DNA from: Flectobacillus sp. BAB-3569
GTDB taxonomy: Bacteria; Bacteroidota; Bacteroidia; Cytophagales; Spirosomataceae
Direction of reading: 5' to 3'
NCBI RefSeq assembly: GCF_002270355.1
Contig: NZ_NJFZ01000006.1
Span: forward strand, 186,001 to 250,000
DNA: 64,000 nucleotides
In this document: one piece after another, positions 36,794 to 45,891 of the stretch
Position numbering within the stretch: the stretch's first letter is position 1
Layout: each line of letters begins with the position of its first letter
Translations under genes and position numbers: made by a program
Notes under the pieces: model-generated
Told to the model about the DNA's origin: nothing
Seen by the model: the letters and a program-made list of their open reading frames with translations, nothing else
Databases searched by the model: none

Positions 36794-36837
36794 AAAAAGA
36801 GGTATCTACTATAAAAAAATATTCAATTTGAAATAAA

Positions 36838-36895
36838 TTAATCACCGATTTGTTGCACTCTTGTAATAAATTCGGTGATTAAAATTGCTTTTTTA
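36838..36895 (+). terminator. Dyad downstream of murC, possible terminator
   Basis: TTAATCACCGA (36838-36848) pairs with TCGGTGATTAA (36872-36882) across a long loop. A run of T follows at 36889-36895. It may partly terminate transcription before ftsQ or act as a leader structure. Confidence 0.5.
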
Positions 36896-37029
36896 GGGTT
36901 ATTAAAAATTTTAATAAAATCCTCTTAAGTAAAACATAAGAAAAAAATACTAATTTCGTGTAAATCTTGTAGCCTTAACTGCTTGGCTAAAAAATAGTAA
37001 TAACGTGTAAACACTAACCCCATATTGAT

Positions 37030-37800
37030 TTGCCACTAAAAGTACAATTCAAGAGAACTATAGTGCTTATCGTATCAGTGGTAGCGGTGGCGGTTGCCAT
37101 TTTTGGAGCTAATCTAATTCATAGCAAACAAAAATGTAAAGAGATTAAGGTTGTAATAGAGAGTGAAAACAAAAATCTACTTGTAAAAGAGTATGATGTT
37201 CAAAACGTAGTCACTGGAATACCAAGCGAAGACCCTCAAGGCAAGCCCTTTAGTAGAATAAATCTGAAGGCAATTGAACGAAAAGTGTTGGCAAACCCTT
37301 TGATTAAATCATGTCAGGCACACCAAGATTTGAGTGGACAAATGACTATTACGGTGCAAGAACATACTCCTATTGCAAGAATCTTGTCGAGCAAAAGTCC
37401 CAACCATACTCAATATGATAGCTACTTGGTAGAGGATGGTTCAATGATTGGGCTATCGCCTCACCACACCGAGCGAGTGTTGTTGATTTCGGGCGGTTAC
37501 TTTACGGGTAAAAAATCCCTAAAAGACGCACAAAGTAAGTCTATTATAGAACTGATAAAGTTTATTCGTGATGATGAATTTTGGAAGTCTCAAATTACCC
37601 AGCTTATTGTTGAAAAAGATGGGGGAGTTACTTTAATACCCGAATTTGGAAGTCACTTTATTGAGCTAGGATTAGCCATGGATTTAGAGGCTAAATTTAA
37701 AAAAATCAAAATTTTATATAAAGAGATTCTGCCAGTCAAAGGTTGGGATTTTTATAAAAAGATTAGTGTTAAATATAAGAATCAGATTGTTTGTGAATAA
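37030..37800 (+). CDS. ftsQ: Cell division protein FtsQ/DivIB
   Basis: The 256-residue protein has a single N-terminal membrane helix (IVLIVSVVAVAVAIFGANLI). The periplasmic POTRA-like and beta domains follow, including the VLANPLIKSCQAHQDLSGQMTI stretch typical of Bacteroidota FtsQ and the VEKDGGVTLIPEFGSHFIELG segment. FtsQ links early and late divisome proteins. The start is TTG, since the upstream frame is closed at 37015. It lies between murC and ftsA, its usual place. Confidence 0.9.
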   Translation: MPLKVQFKRTIVLIVSVVAVAVAIFGANLIHSKQKCKEIKVVIESENKNLLVKEYDVQNVVTGIPSEDPQGKPFSRINLKAIERKVLANPLIKSCQAHQDLSGQMTITVQEHTPIARILSSKSPNHTQYDSYLVEDGSMIGLSPHHTERVLLISGGYFTGKKSLKDAQSKSIIELIKFIRDDEFWKSQITQLIVEKDGGVTLIPEFGSHFIELGLAMDLEAKFKKIKILYKEILPVKGWDFYKKISVKYKNQIVCE

Positions 37801-37913
37801 GGTTTTCAGTTGTTAATCAATAGTGTTATAGGTTGAGGCGTATTATGTAGTTTTTGCTATTACATTTATATTGGGGTTTATTGACTGAAGGATCACTAAA
37901 ACTTCTAAAACGC

Positions 37914-39278
37914 ATGAGTGAGATAATTGTTGGATTGGACATAGGTAGCAAGCAAGTAAGCGTTGTAGCTGGTAGACTCGATAACATGGGAAAGTTAGAG
38001 ATACTTGGCTTGGGCAAAGGCGATACTACTGGTCAAGTTTCGAAGGGTGTTGTTTTGAACGTCAACAAAACAATCGACGCCGTTCGCAACGCGATTATGC
38101 AAGTTGAGCAACAAGCGAATATCGATATCCGTGGAGTTATCGCTAGTGTTGCGGGTCCAAACATTGCGGGAATTAAGCACAAGGCCATGATTACTCGTAA
38201 CACCTCAGGAGAGGAGGTTACAGTAACAGACGTGGACCAAGTGGCTAGTGACGCAGAGCGTACCTTCATTTCTCAAGGTAACTCAATCGTACATACTTTA
38301 CCACAAGAATACGTGGTAGACTCTAGTACAGGTATTCAAGAACCTGTAGGTATTAGTGGTTTGAAGTTACAAGGAGATTTTCTAATGATTACATCTCCTA
38401 CACTGGCTTTGGATAAAACTAAGCGCTGTATCGAGCGTGCAAAAGAGAAAATGGAAATCGAAGGTGGTTTGGTGTTTTCTCCGTTGGCAGCTTCATTGGC
38501 AGTACTTTCAGAGCAGGAAAAGAAAAGTGGAGTAGCCTTGGTAGATATCGGTAGCGGTACTACCGAAATTGCTATTTTCTATAAAAATATCGTTCGCTAT
38601 ATTTCGGTATTGCCTTATGCTGGCGATATCATTACAGCCGACGTTGAGCAAGGATGTAATGTTTCGAATGAACATGCAGAGGTACTGAAGGTACGTTTTG
38701 GTAATGCATTAGCTTCTCAGGTACCTTTTGAAGAAACTATCTCGATTCCTGGTATCAATGGACGTAAGCCAAAAGTTGTTTCGGTAAAAAACCTATCTAT
38801 CATTATTGAGGAGCGTTTGAAGGAAATCGCAGCACTCGTGGTTGCCGAAATTAGTCGTTCTGGGTTTGGAAATCGCTTGTCATGTGGTATCGTTCTTACG
38901 GGAGGTTCTGTACAAACACCGAATATCTGCGAGTTGTTTGAAAAAGTAACAGGACGCGATGTAAGACTAGGCTATCCAAACGAAAATCTAGGACGTACCA
39001 TCTCTGAAGAAGTGAAAAATCCTTCTTTTGCAACGGCTGTAGGATTAGTTTGGAACGGGCTTCGTTCAATCGATGAACGTGAAGATAGTTATAAAATTTT
39101 GCGTAAAACAGAACCTAAGGTTGTACCGCCAGTGACTGTGACACCTAATACGCCAAGAAAACGCGAACCTGAAAAAGAAGTAAGACAGGGAAAGAAACAG
39201 GGTTCGTGGCTAGATGGTCTCAAAAAATTTGGCAAAGGCCTTCTGGGAGATGATTTGGGCGAAGACGATAAGTATTAG
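37914..39278 (+). CDS. ftsA: Cell division protein FtsA
   Basis: FtsA is the actin-like protein that tethers FtsZ to the membrane. The ATG at 37914 opens with the phosphate-1 motif region (IIVGLDIGSKQVSVVAG). The ATPase motifs VALVDIGSGTTEIAIF and CGIVLTGGSVQTPNI are clear, and the C-terminal segment (SWLDGLKKFGKGLLG) looks like the amphipathic membrane-targeting helix. A TTG at 37854 is a less likely start. ftsZ, normally next in Bacteroidota, is not here: the next gene is a symporter on the other strand. Confidence 0.96.
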   Translation: MSEIIVGLDIGSKQVSVVAGRLDNMGKLEILGLGKGDTTGQVSKGVVLNVNKTIDAVRNAIMQVEQQANIDIRGVIASVAGPNIAGIKHKAMITRNTSGEEVTVTDVDQVASDAERTFISQGNSIVHTLPQEYVVDSSTGIQEPVGISGLKLQGDFLMITSPTLALDKTKRCIERAKEKMEIEGGLVFSPLAASLAVLSEQEKKSGVALVDIGSGTTEIAIFYKNIVRYISVLPYAGDIITADVEQGCNVSNEHAEVLKVRFGNALASQVPFEETISIPGINGRKPKVVSVKNLSIIIEERLKEIAALVVAEISRSGFGNRLSCGIVLTGGSVQTPNICELFEKVTGRDVRLGYPNENLGRTISEEVKNPSFATAVGLVWNGLRSIDEREDSYKILRKTEPKVVPPVTVTPNTPRKREPEKEVRQGKKQGSWLDGLKKFGKGLLGDDLGEDDKY

Positions 39279-39368
39279 TCAGATTGATTTTTGATATTTT
39301 ATAAAATCCTTACAAATAAAATTTCTAAAACCTTCACATCTGATGGTCAACATCGTATGTCGAAGTAT

Positions 39369-39404
39369 TATTCCAATTAAGATCTTAGGGACTTAATTGG
39401 AATA
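39369..39404. other. Perfect 13-bp dyad overlapping the symporter stop codon
   Basis: TATTCCAATTAAG (39369-39381) and CTTAATTGGAATA (39392-39404) are perfect inverted repeats. The symporter stop codon (39377-39379) lies inside the left arm. There is no T-tract, so it is not a classical terminator. It may protect mRNA 3' ends between the convergent ftsA and symporter genes. Confidence 0.55.
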
Positions 39405-40762
39405 TACGACCCGACATAAATAGCAATCCAGCTAACTATAAGCCCGATAAGGGAAGCAGGAAACTCCGTTTTCCATACAAAATTGCAAATAAACCAAGAG
39501 CTAAATCCTAATATCATCGAAGCAATACAGCCTACAGTATTGGCTTTCTTCCAGTATAATCCTACCGTCAATGGCACAAAAAGTGATACAAGGCTAAATG
39601 CTGAAGATTCACCAACCAGCTCGAAGATATTCTGTCGTGAAGTGGCCATCCATATACTCGCTATAGTCACTACAACTATAGAGCATCTAATCACAAAAAG
39701 TAATTGTTGGTCTGTTAGTTTAGGGTAAAGTGGTTTAATGATATTTTCACCAATGACAGACGCAGGAGCCAATATGGCACCACTTGTAGTACTCAATACT
39801 GCCGAAATTAAAGCACCGAAAAACAAGATTTGTATAAATGTATTGGTATGCTCCATCACCATGTTTGGGATAATCATACGGGCATCATGCTGTAAAAGTT
39901 CGGGGTGAAGGTATTTTGCCATTAAGGCAATAAATAAAGGTAGCATAGCTACAGACAAATACAGAAAACCCGCTGTAACCGAAGATCGAACAGCCGTTTT
40001 TGCATCTTTAGATGCCATAACTCTCTGAAAAATATCTTGTTGGGGAATAGAGCCTAATCCAACAGTAATCCAAGCTGAGAGATAAGAAGCCGACTCGAGT
40101 AGGGTAAACCGTTTGGGTATTACTCTAAAAAAATCTTGTGGCGTAGAGGCTATCACAGGTTTGAGTCCGCCTGTTTTATCAAGCATTATTGCCGTGAGAA
40201 TGATTAATCCAATAATTAGCAAAATATTGTGGAAAAAATCAGTTACTGACACTGACCACATTCCACCCATTAGGGTGTAAACCATCACCAAAATGGCACT
40301 GATTAATATTCCCACATACAAAGGCCAGCCAACTACTACCTCCAAAACTGTACCCATCGCAATAAGCTGGGCGGCAATCCAACCAAAATAAGAAGGAACC
40401 ATTAAGAATGCCGATACATATTCTGCGGCAACTCCATATCGTAATTTGAAATAATCACAAAAGGTGAGGATATTCAGATTATAGAAAATTTTTGCATAAA
40501 ACAAGCCTACCAAAATCAAACACAGCGCTGCTCCAAAAGGCTCTTCTATCACTCCTAAGATACCGTTTCCTATAAACTCTGAGGGAGCTCCCATCATGGT
40601 TTCTGAGCCAAACCACGTCGCAAAAGTAACCATCGACGAAAGCCCAAAGGACAAACCACGTCCTGCAAGTACAAAATCTTCGGTACTCGATATTTTGCTT
40701 GAAGCCCACCAGCCTACCAAAAGATTCACCGATAAATATCCAAGGATAAAGAAAAGGAGCAT
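39377..40762 (-). CDS. Sodium:solute symporter (SSS family)
   Basis: The 461-residue protein is almost entirely membrane helices, about 13 segments, with SSS features: SEDF-like entry (SSTEDFVLAGRGLSFGLSSMVTFATWFGSET), then GGMWSVSVTDFFHNILL and GLGSIPQQDIFQRVMASKDAK. Family members couple sodium entry to uptake of sugars, amino acids, proline or other solutes. The substrate cannot be told. It converges on ftsA and is not linked to another transport gene. Confidence 0.93.
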   Translation of the reverse strand: MLLFFILGYLSVNLLVGWWASSKISSTEDFVLAGRGLSFGLSSMVTFATWFGSETMMGAPSEFIGNGILGVIEEPFGAALCLILVGLFYAKIFYNLNILTFCDYFKLRYGVAAEYVSAFLMVPSYFGWIAAQLIAMGTVLEVVVGWPLYVGILISAILVMVYTLMGGMWSVSVTDFFHNILLIIGLIILTAIMLDKTGGLKPVIASTPQDFFRVIPKRFTLLESASYLSAWITVGLGSIPQQDIFQRVMASKDAKTAVRSSVTAGFLYLSVAMLPLFIALMAKYLHPELLQHDARMIIPNMVMEHTNTFIQILFFGALISAVLSTTSGAILAPASVIGENIIKPLYPKLTDQQLLFVIRCSIVVVTIASIWMATSRQNIFELVGESSAFSLVSLFVPLTVGLYWKKANTVGCIASMILGFSSWFICNFVWKTEFPASLIGLIVSWIAIYVGSYIPIKSLRS

Positions 40763-40805
40763 GTGTCGGAATTGAGGTAAATAAAATGATATTTAATCAA
40801 AAGCC

Positions 40806-40842
40806 TTAAAAAACAGAAGCTGTCGGTAAGACAGCTTCTGTG
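40806..40842 (-). terminator. Rho-independent terminator of ndk
   Basis: ACAGAAGCTGTC (40813-40824) pairs with GACAGCTTCTGT (40830-40841) around a 5-nt loop. On the minus strand TTTTTAAGG follows. Confidence 0.9.
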
Positions 40843-40878
40843 ATTAATGTTGCATCTGAAGTGTTACTCAGCAACAGC

Positions 40879-41298
40879 CTAGTATTGCTCAGTAGTTGCG
40901 AAGAAAAATGCACCTTCAATAGCTGCATTTTCGTCTGAATCAGAACCATGAATGGCGTTTGCACTCAAAGACTTTGCGAAGATTTTACGAATAGTTCCTT
41001 CGTCAGCTTTTGCTGGGTCAGTAGCACCAATAAGTGTTCTAAAATCAAGAACAGCATTTTCTTTTTCAAGAATCATTGGTACGATAGGACCAGAAGACAT
41101 GTATTCGCAAAGATCAGCGTAGAACGGTCTCTCAGCGTGTACTTCGTAGAATTTGCCCGCCTGAGCTGGAGTCAACAATGTTTTTTTCATTGCAATAACC
41201 TTGAAGCCTGCTTCCTCAATCATTTTGATAATTGCACCTGAGTTGCCATCTGCTACAGCATCTGGCTTAATCATTGTAAAGGTTCTGTTAGTAGCCAT
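40879..41298 (-). CDS. ndk: Nucleoside diphosphate kinase
   Basis: The 139-residue protein matches Ndk throughout: [11 protein letters not shown] at the start, [16 protein letters not shown], and the active-site NAIHGSDS with catalytic H117. It equilibrates nucleoside tri- and diphosphates using a phosphohistidine intermediate. A consensus promoter lies about 30 bp upstream, and the gene is monocistronic. Confidence 0.98.
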   Translation of the reverse strand: MATNRTFTMIKPDAVADGNSGAIIKMIEEAGFKVIAMKKTLLTPAQAGKFYEVHAERPFYADLCEYMSSGPIVPMILEKENAVLDFRTLIGATDPAKADEGTIRKIFAKSLSANAIHGSDSDENAAIEGAFFFATTEQY

Positions 41299-41329
41299 AA
41301 AATGGGTATTATATGATTTTTGTTTAATA

Positions 41330-41360
41330 CAAAATTATATCTGATTATATCAAGTTCCAA
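41330..41360 (-). promoter_or_regulatory. Promoter of ndk
   Basis: On the minus strand TAATTTTG (41330-41337) with TTG (41358-41360) 20 bp upstream fits the Bacteroidota consensus. The 5' UTR would be about 25 nt. Confidence 0.6.
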
Positions 41361-41529
41361 GGATATTCTTCTCACCATTCAAAGAAATAACTATACGGTT
41401 TTATAGGCTTGATATACTCTTTGCTTGATTTTCAAACGATTACCTACCTAATATAGCAATTTTAAGGCTAAATCACTCGAATATTTCAAAAATCTCCAAG
41501 TGATAAATCATAAACTGTAAACTATTCTC

Positions 41530-41537
41530 TAACTTTG
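41530..41537 (+). promoter_or_regulatory. Candidate -7 element for the DHH phosphoesterase gene
   Basis: TAACTTTG matches TAnnTTTG 50 bp before the ATG. No clear TTTG is found at -33, so this is a half-match. Confidence 0.4.
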
Positions 41538-41587
41538 TGGGCTAATTAACTTAAAATAAAACTCTTTTAGGAGAAATCACTAATAGA

Positions 41588-42610
41588 ATGCAAAACTTCG
41601 AAGCCTTTCGTGAGATAATCGCCACCCCACAAAGGATTGTGATTACCACTCACTACAAGCCAGATGCCGACGCTTTAGGTTCGTCGCTAGGTTTGGCAGG
41701 TTATCTCAAGAAAAAAGGTCATCAAGTACAGGTAATCACTCCATCTGATTATCCTAGGTTCTTGAATTGGATGCAGGGAAATGATGAGGTTCTTAATTTT
41801 GAAGACTCAAAAGCTCAAAAGCAAGCCATAAAATACATAAATGAGGCAGACTTAATTTTTTGCCTTGATTTTTCTGCATTAGGTCGCATTGAAGCAATGG
41901 CCGAATATGTAGAAAAAGCAAAAGCTACCAAAGTGATGATAGACCATCACATCAATCCTGAAAGCTTTGCTACTTTTGTATACCATGACACAAAAGCTTC
42001 GGCAACAGCACAGTTGATTTATCAACTGATTGTATTGTTGGGTGATAAAAATCTCATCGATGTTCCAATCGGTGAAAGCTTGTATGCAGGTATTATGACT
42101 GATACGGGTTCTTTTAGACATCCAAGTACCACGCCAGAAGTACACCGTATTGCGGCAGATATTATGGAGTTGGGCGTCAATACCAACTTGGTCCATCGTC
42201 GTATCTATGATAGTACCTCGGTAGAGCGCCTGAAGTTTTTAGGATTTGTATTGTCCGAAAAAATGGTGGTATTGCCTAAATATCGAGTTGTATATTTTGT
42301 ACTTACTGCTGAGGAGCTTAAACGATACAATTCCCAAACAGGTGATACTGAGGGGATTGTAAATTATGGTCTACAGGTAGAAGGCATTGTCATGTCAGTA
42401 ATTATTGTAGATCGCCCAGAAGCTGTAAAAATGTCGTTCCGTTCGGTAGAGCAGTTTGCAGTAAATGGCTTGGCATCTAAGTATTTTAATGGCGGAGGAC
42501 ATAAAAATGCGGCAGGAGGAAAAACAACAGGATTGGGCGTAGAAGGAACAGTCGCTAAATTACTCTCAATTTTACCAGAGTATCAAGAGGAATTATTAAA
42601 AGTAGAATAG
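41588..42610 (+). CDS. nrnA: DHH/DHHA1 phosphoesterase, NrnA-like nanoRNase/pAp phosphatase
   Basis: The 340-residue protein has the DHH metal motifs: H22 with D26 and D28 in THYKPDADALGSSLGL, DLIFCLDFSALGRI, MIDHHINP, and MTDTGSFRHPSTTPEVHR. The DHHA1 part ends with the GGGHKNAAGGK substrate-binding motif. NrnA-type enzymes degrade short RNA oligonucleotides and dephosphorylate pAp. The symbol is by family likeness. It is followed 33 bp later by an FKBP lipoprotein gene, probably in the same transcript. Confidence 0.92.
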   Translation: MQNFEAFREIIATPQRIVITTHYKPDADALGSSLGLAGYLKKKGHQVQVITPSDYPRFLNWMQGNDEVLNFEDSKAQKQAIKYINEADLIFCLDFSALGRIEAMAEYVEKAKATKVMIDHHINPESFATFVYHDTKASATAQLIYQLIVLLGDKNLIDVPIGESLYAGIMTDTGSFRHPSTTPEVHRIAADIMELGVNTNLVHRRIYDSTSVERLKFLGFVLSEKMVVLPKYRVVYFVLTAEELKRYNSQTGDTEGIVNYGLQVEGIVMSVIIVDRPEAVKMSFRSVEQFAVNGLASKYFNGGGHKNAAGGKTTGLGVEGTVAKLLSILPEYQEELLKVE

Positions 42611-42643
42611 AATTAAAATCAATTTTTTACAATAATCAGAAAA

Positions 42644-43507
42644 ATGCTTAAAAAACTTACCATGGTTATGGCTGCTGCTAGCTTAGTAGTTGCATGTAAC
42701 AAAAATCGTGTAGAGGTAATTGAAAATGTGAAGATCCAAATTCACAATCATGACGACAAGGCGAAGAAATTAAAAGATGGCGATATCATCACTTTTACTG
42801 CGAAAATTTATAACAGCGCAGATTCATTGTTACAAGAGTCAACTGAAGCAAACCCAGCACGTGCTATGGTTCAGCCAGCAGGTGCATCAGGCTTTAAAGG
42901 TAGCTTCGAAGATGGTTTGAGATTACTTGCTCAGGGTGACAGTGCAACAATTTATGTACCAGTAGATTCATTGTCAAAAGGTGCACAACAATTGCCTCCA
43001 TTTATCAAAAAAGGAACAGATTTGAAATATTCTGTTAAAATCTTGAAAGTACAAACTCGTGCTGATTTTGATAAAGAAATGGCTGCTAACGCTCAAAAAG
43101 AAAAGCAAGCTGCTGAAGAGCGTAAGACACAACTTCCAAAATTGATTGAAGATTATATTGCAAAATCAGGAAAAACATTCAAAACTACTGCTTCAGGCTT
43201 GTACTACTCAATCACAACTGAAGGTACTGGTGCTAGTCCTAAAAAAGGAGACGTTTGTAAGTGTATGTATGTTGGTAAATTCTTAGATGGAAAAGTATTT
43301 GACCAAAGCAAACAACCAATCGATATGCCAATTGGACAAATGATTCCAGGATTTAACGAAGCATTGACATTGATGAAAAAAGGTGGAAAAGCAACATTCG
43401 TTATTCCTCCAGCTATTGGTTATGGCGAGCAAGGACAAGGCCCAATCCCAGGCAACTCTGCATTGGTATTTGAGGTTGAAGTAATTGATTTCACAGCGTC
43501 AAAATAA
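42644..43507 (+). CDS. FKBP-type peptidyl-prolyl isomerase lipoprotein (1 of 3)
   Basis: The 287-residue protein has a lipoprotein signal ending in VVAC. It has two FKBP-like halves: a divergent N-terminal one (GDIITFTAKIYNSADSLLQES through a GDSATIYVPVDS motif) and a canonical C-terminal domain (GDVCKCMYVGKFLDGKVFDQS, MIPGFNEALTLMKKGGKATFVIPPAIGYG). These are envelope foldases; the GldI protein of gliding Bacteroidota is of this kind. Three such genes lie in tandem here, but this one may be transcribed with the DHH gene. Confidence 0.92.
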   Translation: MLKKLTMVMAAASLVVACNKNRVEVIENVKIQIHNHDDKAKKLKDGDIITFTAKIYNSADSLLQESTEANPARAMVQPAGASGFKGSFEDGLRLLAQGDSATIYVPVDSLSKGAQQLPPFIKKGTDLKYSVKILKVQTRADFDKEMAANAQKEKQAAEERKTQLPKLIEDYIAKSGKTFKTTASGLYYSITTEGTGASPKKGDVCKCMYVGKFLDGKVFDQSKQPIDMPIGQMIPGFNEALTLMKKGGKATFVIPPAIGYGEQGQGPIPGNSALVFEVEVIDFTASK

Positions 43508-43534
43508 TATCAAGGTTGTAAGTAATTATCCGAT

Positions 43535-43584
43535 AAAAGTGTAGGCGGTATTCTCGGATACATCTTACACTTTTGTCTGTTTTT
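43535..43584 (+). terminator. Possible terminator after the first FKBP gene
   Basis: AAAAGTGTA (43535-43543) pairs with TACACTTTT (43566-43574) across a long loop, followed by GTCTGTTTTT. Confidence 0.5.
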
Positions 43585-43789
43585 GGAAATCCCTTCATCC
43601 TAAAGTGCAAAACTGCTAATTTTAACAGTTTTTAACAGCCAAGTAGCACTATTCCACAATTGCTTGTCGTTATTTTACACTATGAAAGACTGTCTGTTCC
43701 AATAAAGTGAATACTTTATGTTTAGGAGTTTTCAGTTAAAGATATTCCAAGCTAATTTTTAATCTAACAATCTGTAATTATCATCAAAG

Positions 43790-44662
43790 ATGAAAAACAT
43801 CAAAAGTTTATATGTGTTGGGGCTGTTTGCGATTGTAGTGCTATTGAGTTCTTGTTTATCGACGATCGTTTTAGAGGACGACGAAATCGTTAAGCAGAAC
43901 GAAACCAAAATTCAGACATATTTAAGTTCACAGTCATTATCATTTACCAAAGCAACAAACGGTATTTACTATGCAGCTGTGGGTGATACTAGCGGGCGTG
44001 TTATGACCTCTGGCGATACTGTAAGAGTACAGTACACCATTTCGAGATTGGATGGGGTAAAGATAGATAGCTCTGTGACAGGAAAACCTTTCCAGTTTAT
44101 CTATGGTAATAGTACCAGTATTTTTGTGAAAACACTTCCTTTGTTGCATGAAAGCCAACAAGGTTCATTTATAATTCCATCTACTCAAGCGTTGGGGTCA
44201 CAAACGTTTCCAAATTTACCTGCAAACTCACCAATTCGTTTGGATGTAAAATGGTTTAAAACATACAGTGAATCAGCCTATATTGATAACTATATCTTGG
44301 CTAATAATATTAAGGTAACAGCAAAATATACCAATGGCTTACGTTATATCCGTACTCAAGACGGTACAGGCGACTATATGGCAAGTGGTAAAATTGCCAA
44401 AGTTAAATATACGGGAAAGCTATTAAATGGATTCATCTTCGATTCGAACGTTGCTAAAACCGATACTTTCAAAATTACCATTGGAGGTTCATCGGCTATT
44501 ACAGGTTTTCAAAGAGGTGTGGAGTTGATGAAAGTTGGAGAAAAAGCAACCCTTATTTTCCCATCATCTATTGGCTATGGTACAACAGGCTCTTTACCGA
44601 AGATTCCAGGAGAATCACCATTGATTTTTGATGTACAAGTAATTGCTGTAAGCGATAATTAA
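43790..44662 (+). CDS. FKBP-type peptidyl-prolyl isomerase lipoprotein (2 of 3)
   Basis: The lipobox LSSC follows a hydrophobic signal. As in the first gene there are two FKBP-like halves: a degenerate one (SGDTVRVQYTISRLDGVKIDSS) and a C-terminal canonical one (GKIAKVKYTGKLLNGFIFDSN, ITGFQRGVELMKVGEKATLIFPSSIGYG). It shares a domain plan with its neighbours but is diverged in sequence, pointing to an old duplication. The role is inferred as outer-membrane or periplasmic protein folding. Confidence 0.9.
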   Translation: MKNIKSLYVLGLFAIVVLLSSCLSTIVLEDDEIVKQNETKIQTYLSSQSLSFTKATNGIYYAAVGDTSGRVMTSGDTVRVQYTISRLDGVKIDSSVTGKPFQFIYGNSTSIFVKTLPLLHESQQGSFIIPSTQALGSQTFPNLPANSPIRLDVKWFKTYSESAYIDNYILANNIKVTAKYTNGLRYIRTQDGTGDYMASGKIAKVKYTGKLLNGFIFDSNVAKTDTFKITIGGSSAITGFQRGVELMKVGEKATLIFPSSIGYGTTGSLPKIPGESPLIFDVQVIAVSDN

Positions 44663-44874
44663 TAGTAAATATTATCTAAAGAGTTAGAAATTAGAGTAAG
44701 TAATCCTTTTAAAAAGATAAAGTTGTAAGGAATGGAGGTGTTGATACAACCATTTTGCTAGCTTTGGAGTCTTTGGGATAAGATGCTCTAACATCTAACT
44801 CTTTATTTTTTGATAGCAGATATATGCAAAGCCATAAGATTCTGCAATTTTAAACCCCAATTATTGTATTTATT

Positions 44875-45765
44875 ATGAAAAAACTCTTCTGGTTATTAGC
44901 GATTAGCTGCGCATTTTTGGTGACTTCTTGTATGAGTAATGGCGATCCAGACCCAGCTGCAACAGAGAAACTAAAACAAAATGAAGCAGCAGTAAAGAAA
45001 TATATCACTGACAATAATCTTGCTGTACAACAACATGCCTCGGGCTTTTATTTTCAAATCAACAATTCAAATCCCTCAGGTCGTGTTCCTGTGGTAGGTG
45101 ACTTGTCGTCAATTAACTTTGTCATTAAAAACCTTGCAGGTACTATTGTCGATAGCTCAAGAGTTAATCAGAAAATTGCTTATGATTATATTTTCGGAGC
45201 TTATAACAGCGTGTTCAATTATCCGTTGAGCATCATGCGTGTAGGTGATAAAGGTAAATTTATTTTCCCTCAACTTCAAAGTAATGGTGATCCTGTGATT
45301 ATTGAGATTGAGTTATTGAATACGCTTACCGAAAATGAGAATATTGATAAATACATCGCAACAAAGTATCCGCAATTGTCATTTACCAAAACTTCTACAG
45401 ATTTGCGATTTGCAGTAACAAGTGCTAATCCTACTGGGGAGTCTTTAACAGCAGGCAAAAAAGTGTCACTGAAGTACACAGGAAAGTTGCTTTTTGAAAT
45501 GAGAAAAGTGGATGCCAATAGCAAACTTTATTATGATGCTCAATTTGACGCAGGTACTATGGACTTTACCGTTGGCGCAAATCTTACAGTTAGAGGGTTC
45601 GAAGAAGGCGTTGCAAGAATGAAGGTAGGAGAAAAAGCGGTGTTTATCTTTCCGTCAAATATTGGGTATTCAAGTAGTGGTCGTGTAAATCAAACTACTG
45701 GTGTATATGTGATACCTCCTTATTCTTCATTACAATTTGAAGTAGAAGTAGTGTCAGTAAAATAA
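44875..45765 (+). CDS. FKBP-type peptidyl-prolyl isomerase lipoprotein (3 of 3)
   Basis: The signal ends in VTSC. The N-terminal half is FKBP-like but eroded (VGDLSSINFVIKNLAGTIVDSS). The C-terminal FKBP domain is better kept (GKKVSLKYTGKLL, VRGFEEGVARMKVGEKAVFIFPSNIGYS). An insert between the first strands of the C-terminal domain (FEMRKVDANSKLYYDAQ) is not in its neighbours. It is 212 bp from the preceding gene. Confidence 0.9.
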   Translation: MKKLFWLLAISCAFLVTSCMSNGDPDPAATEKLKQNEAAVKKYITDNNLAVQQHASGFYFQINNSNPSGRVPVVGDLSSINFVIKNLAGTIVDSSRVNQKIAYDYIFGAYNSVFNYPLSIMRVGDKGKFIFPQLQSNGDPVIIEIELLNTLTENENIDKYIATKYPQLSFTKTSTDLRFAVTSANPTGESLTAGKKVSLKYTGKLLFEMRKVDANSKLYYDAQFDAGTMDFTVGANLTVRGFEEGVARMKVGEKAVFIFPSNIGYSSSGRVNQTTGVYVIPPYSSLQFEVEVVSVK

Positions 45766-45813
45766 TGACAGTCAGGGTAGTACTCAACTGTTTTCTTTGT
45801 AGTTTTACAGAAA

Positions 45814-45853
45814 ATATCAAAGCCTTCTTCTTAACAGAGGAAGGCTTTGATAT
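45814..45853. other. Strong hairpin after the third FKBP gene
   Basis: ATATCAAAGCCTTC (45814-45827) pairs perfectly with GAAGGCTTTGATAT (45840-45853) around a 12-nt loop. There is no T-run after it, so it may protect mRNA or terminate weakly. Confidence 0.55.
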
Positions 45854-45891
45854 GAAAAGTGTAGCCCGAAACTAAAATTTGAATGATTATT

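Noticed and set aside
39369-39404. Classical terminator between ftsA and the symporter gene
   Set aside because: The dyad is perfect but has no T-tract in either direction and overlaps a stop codon, so I list it only as a dyad.
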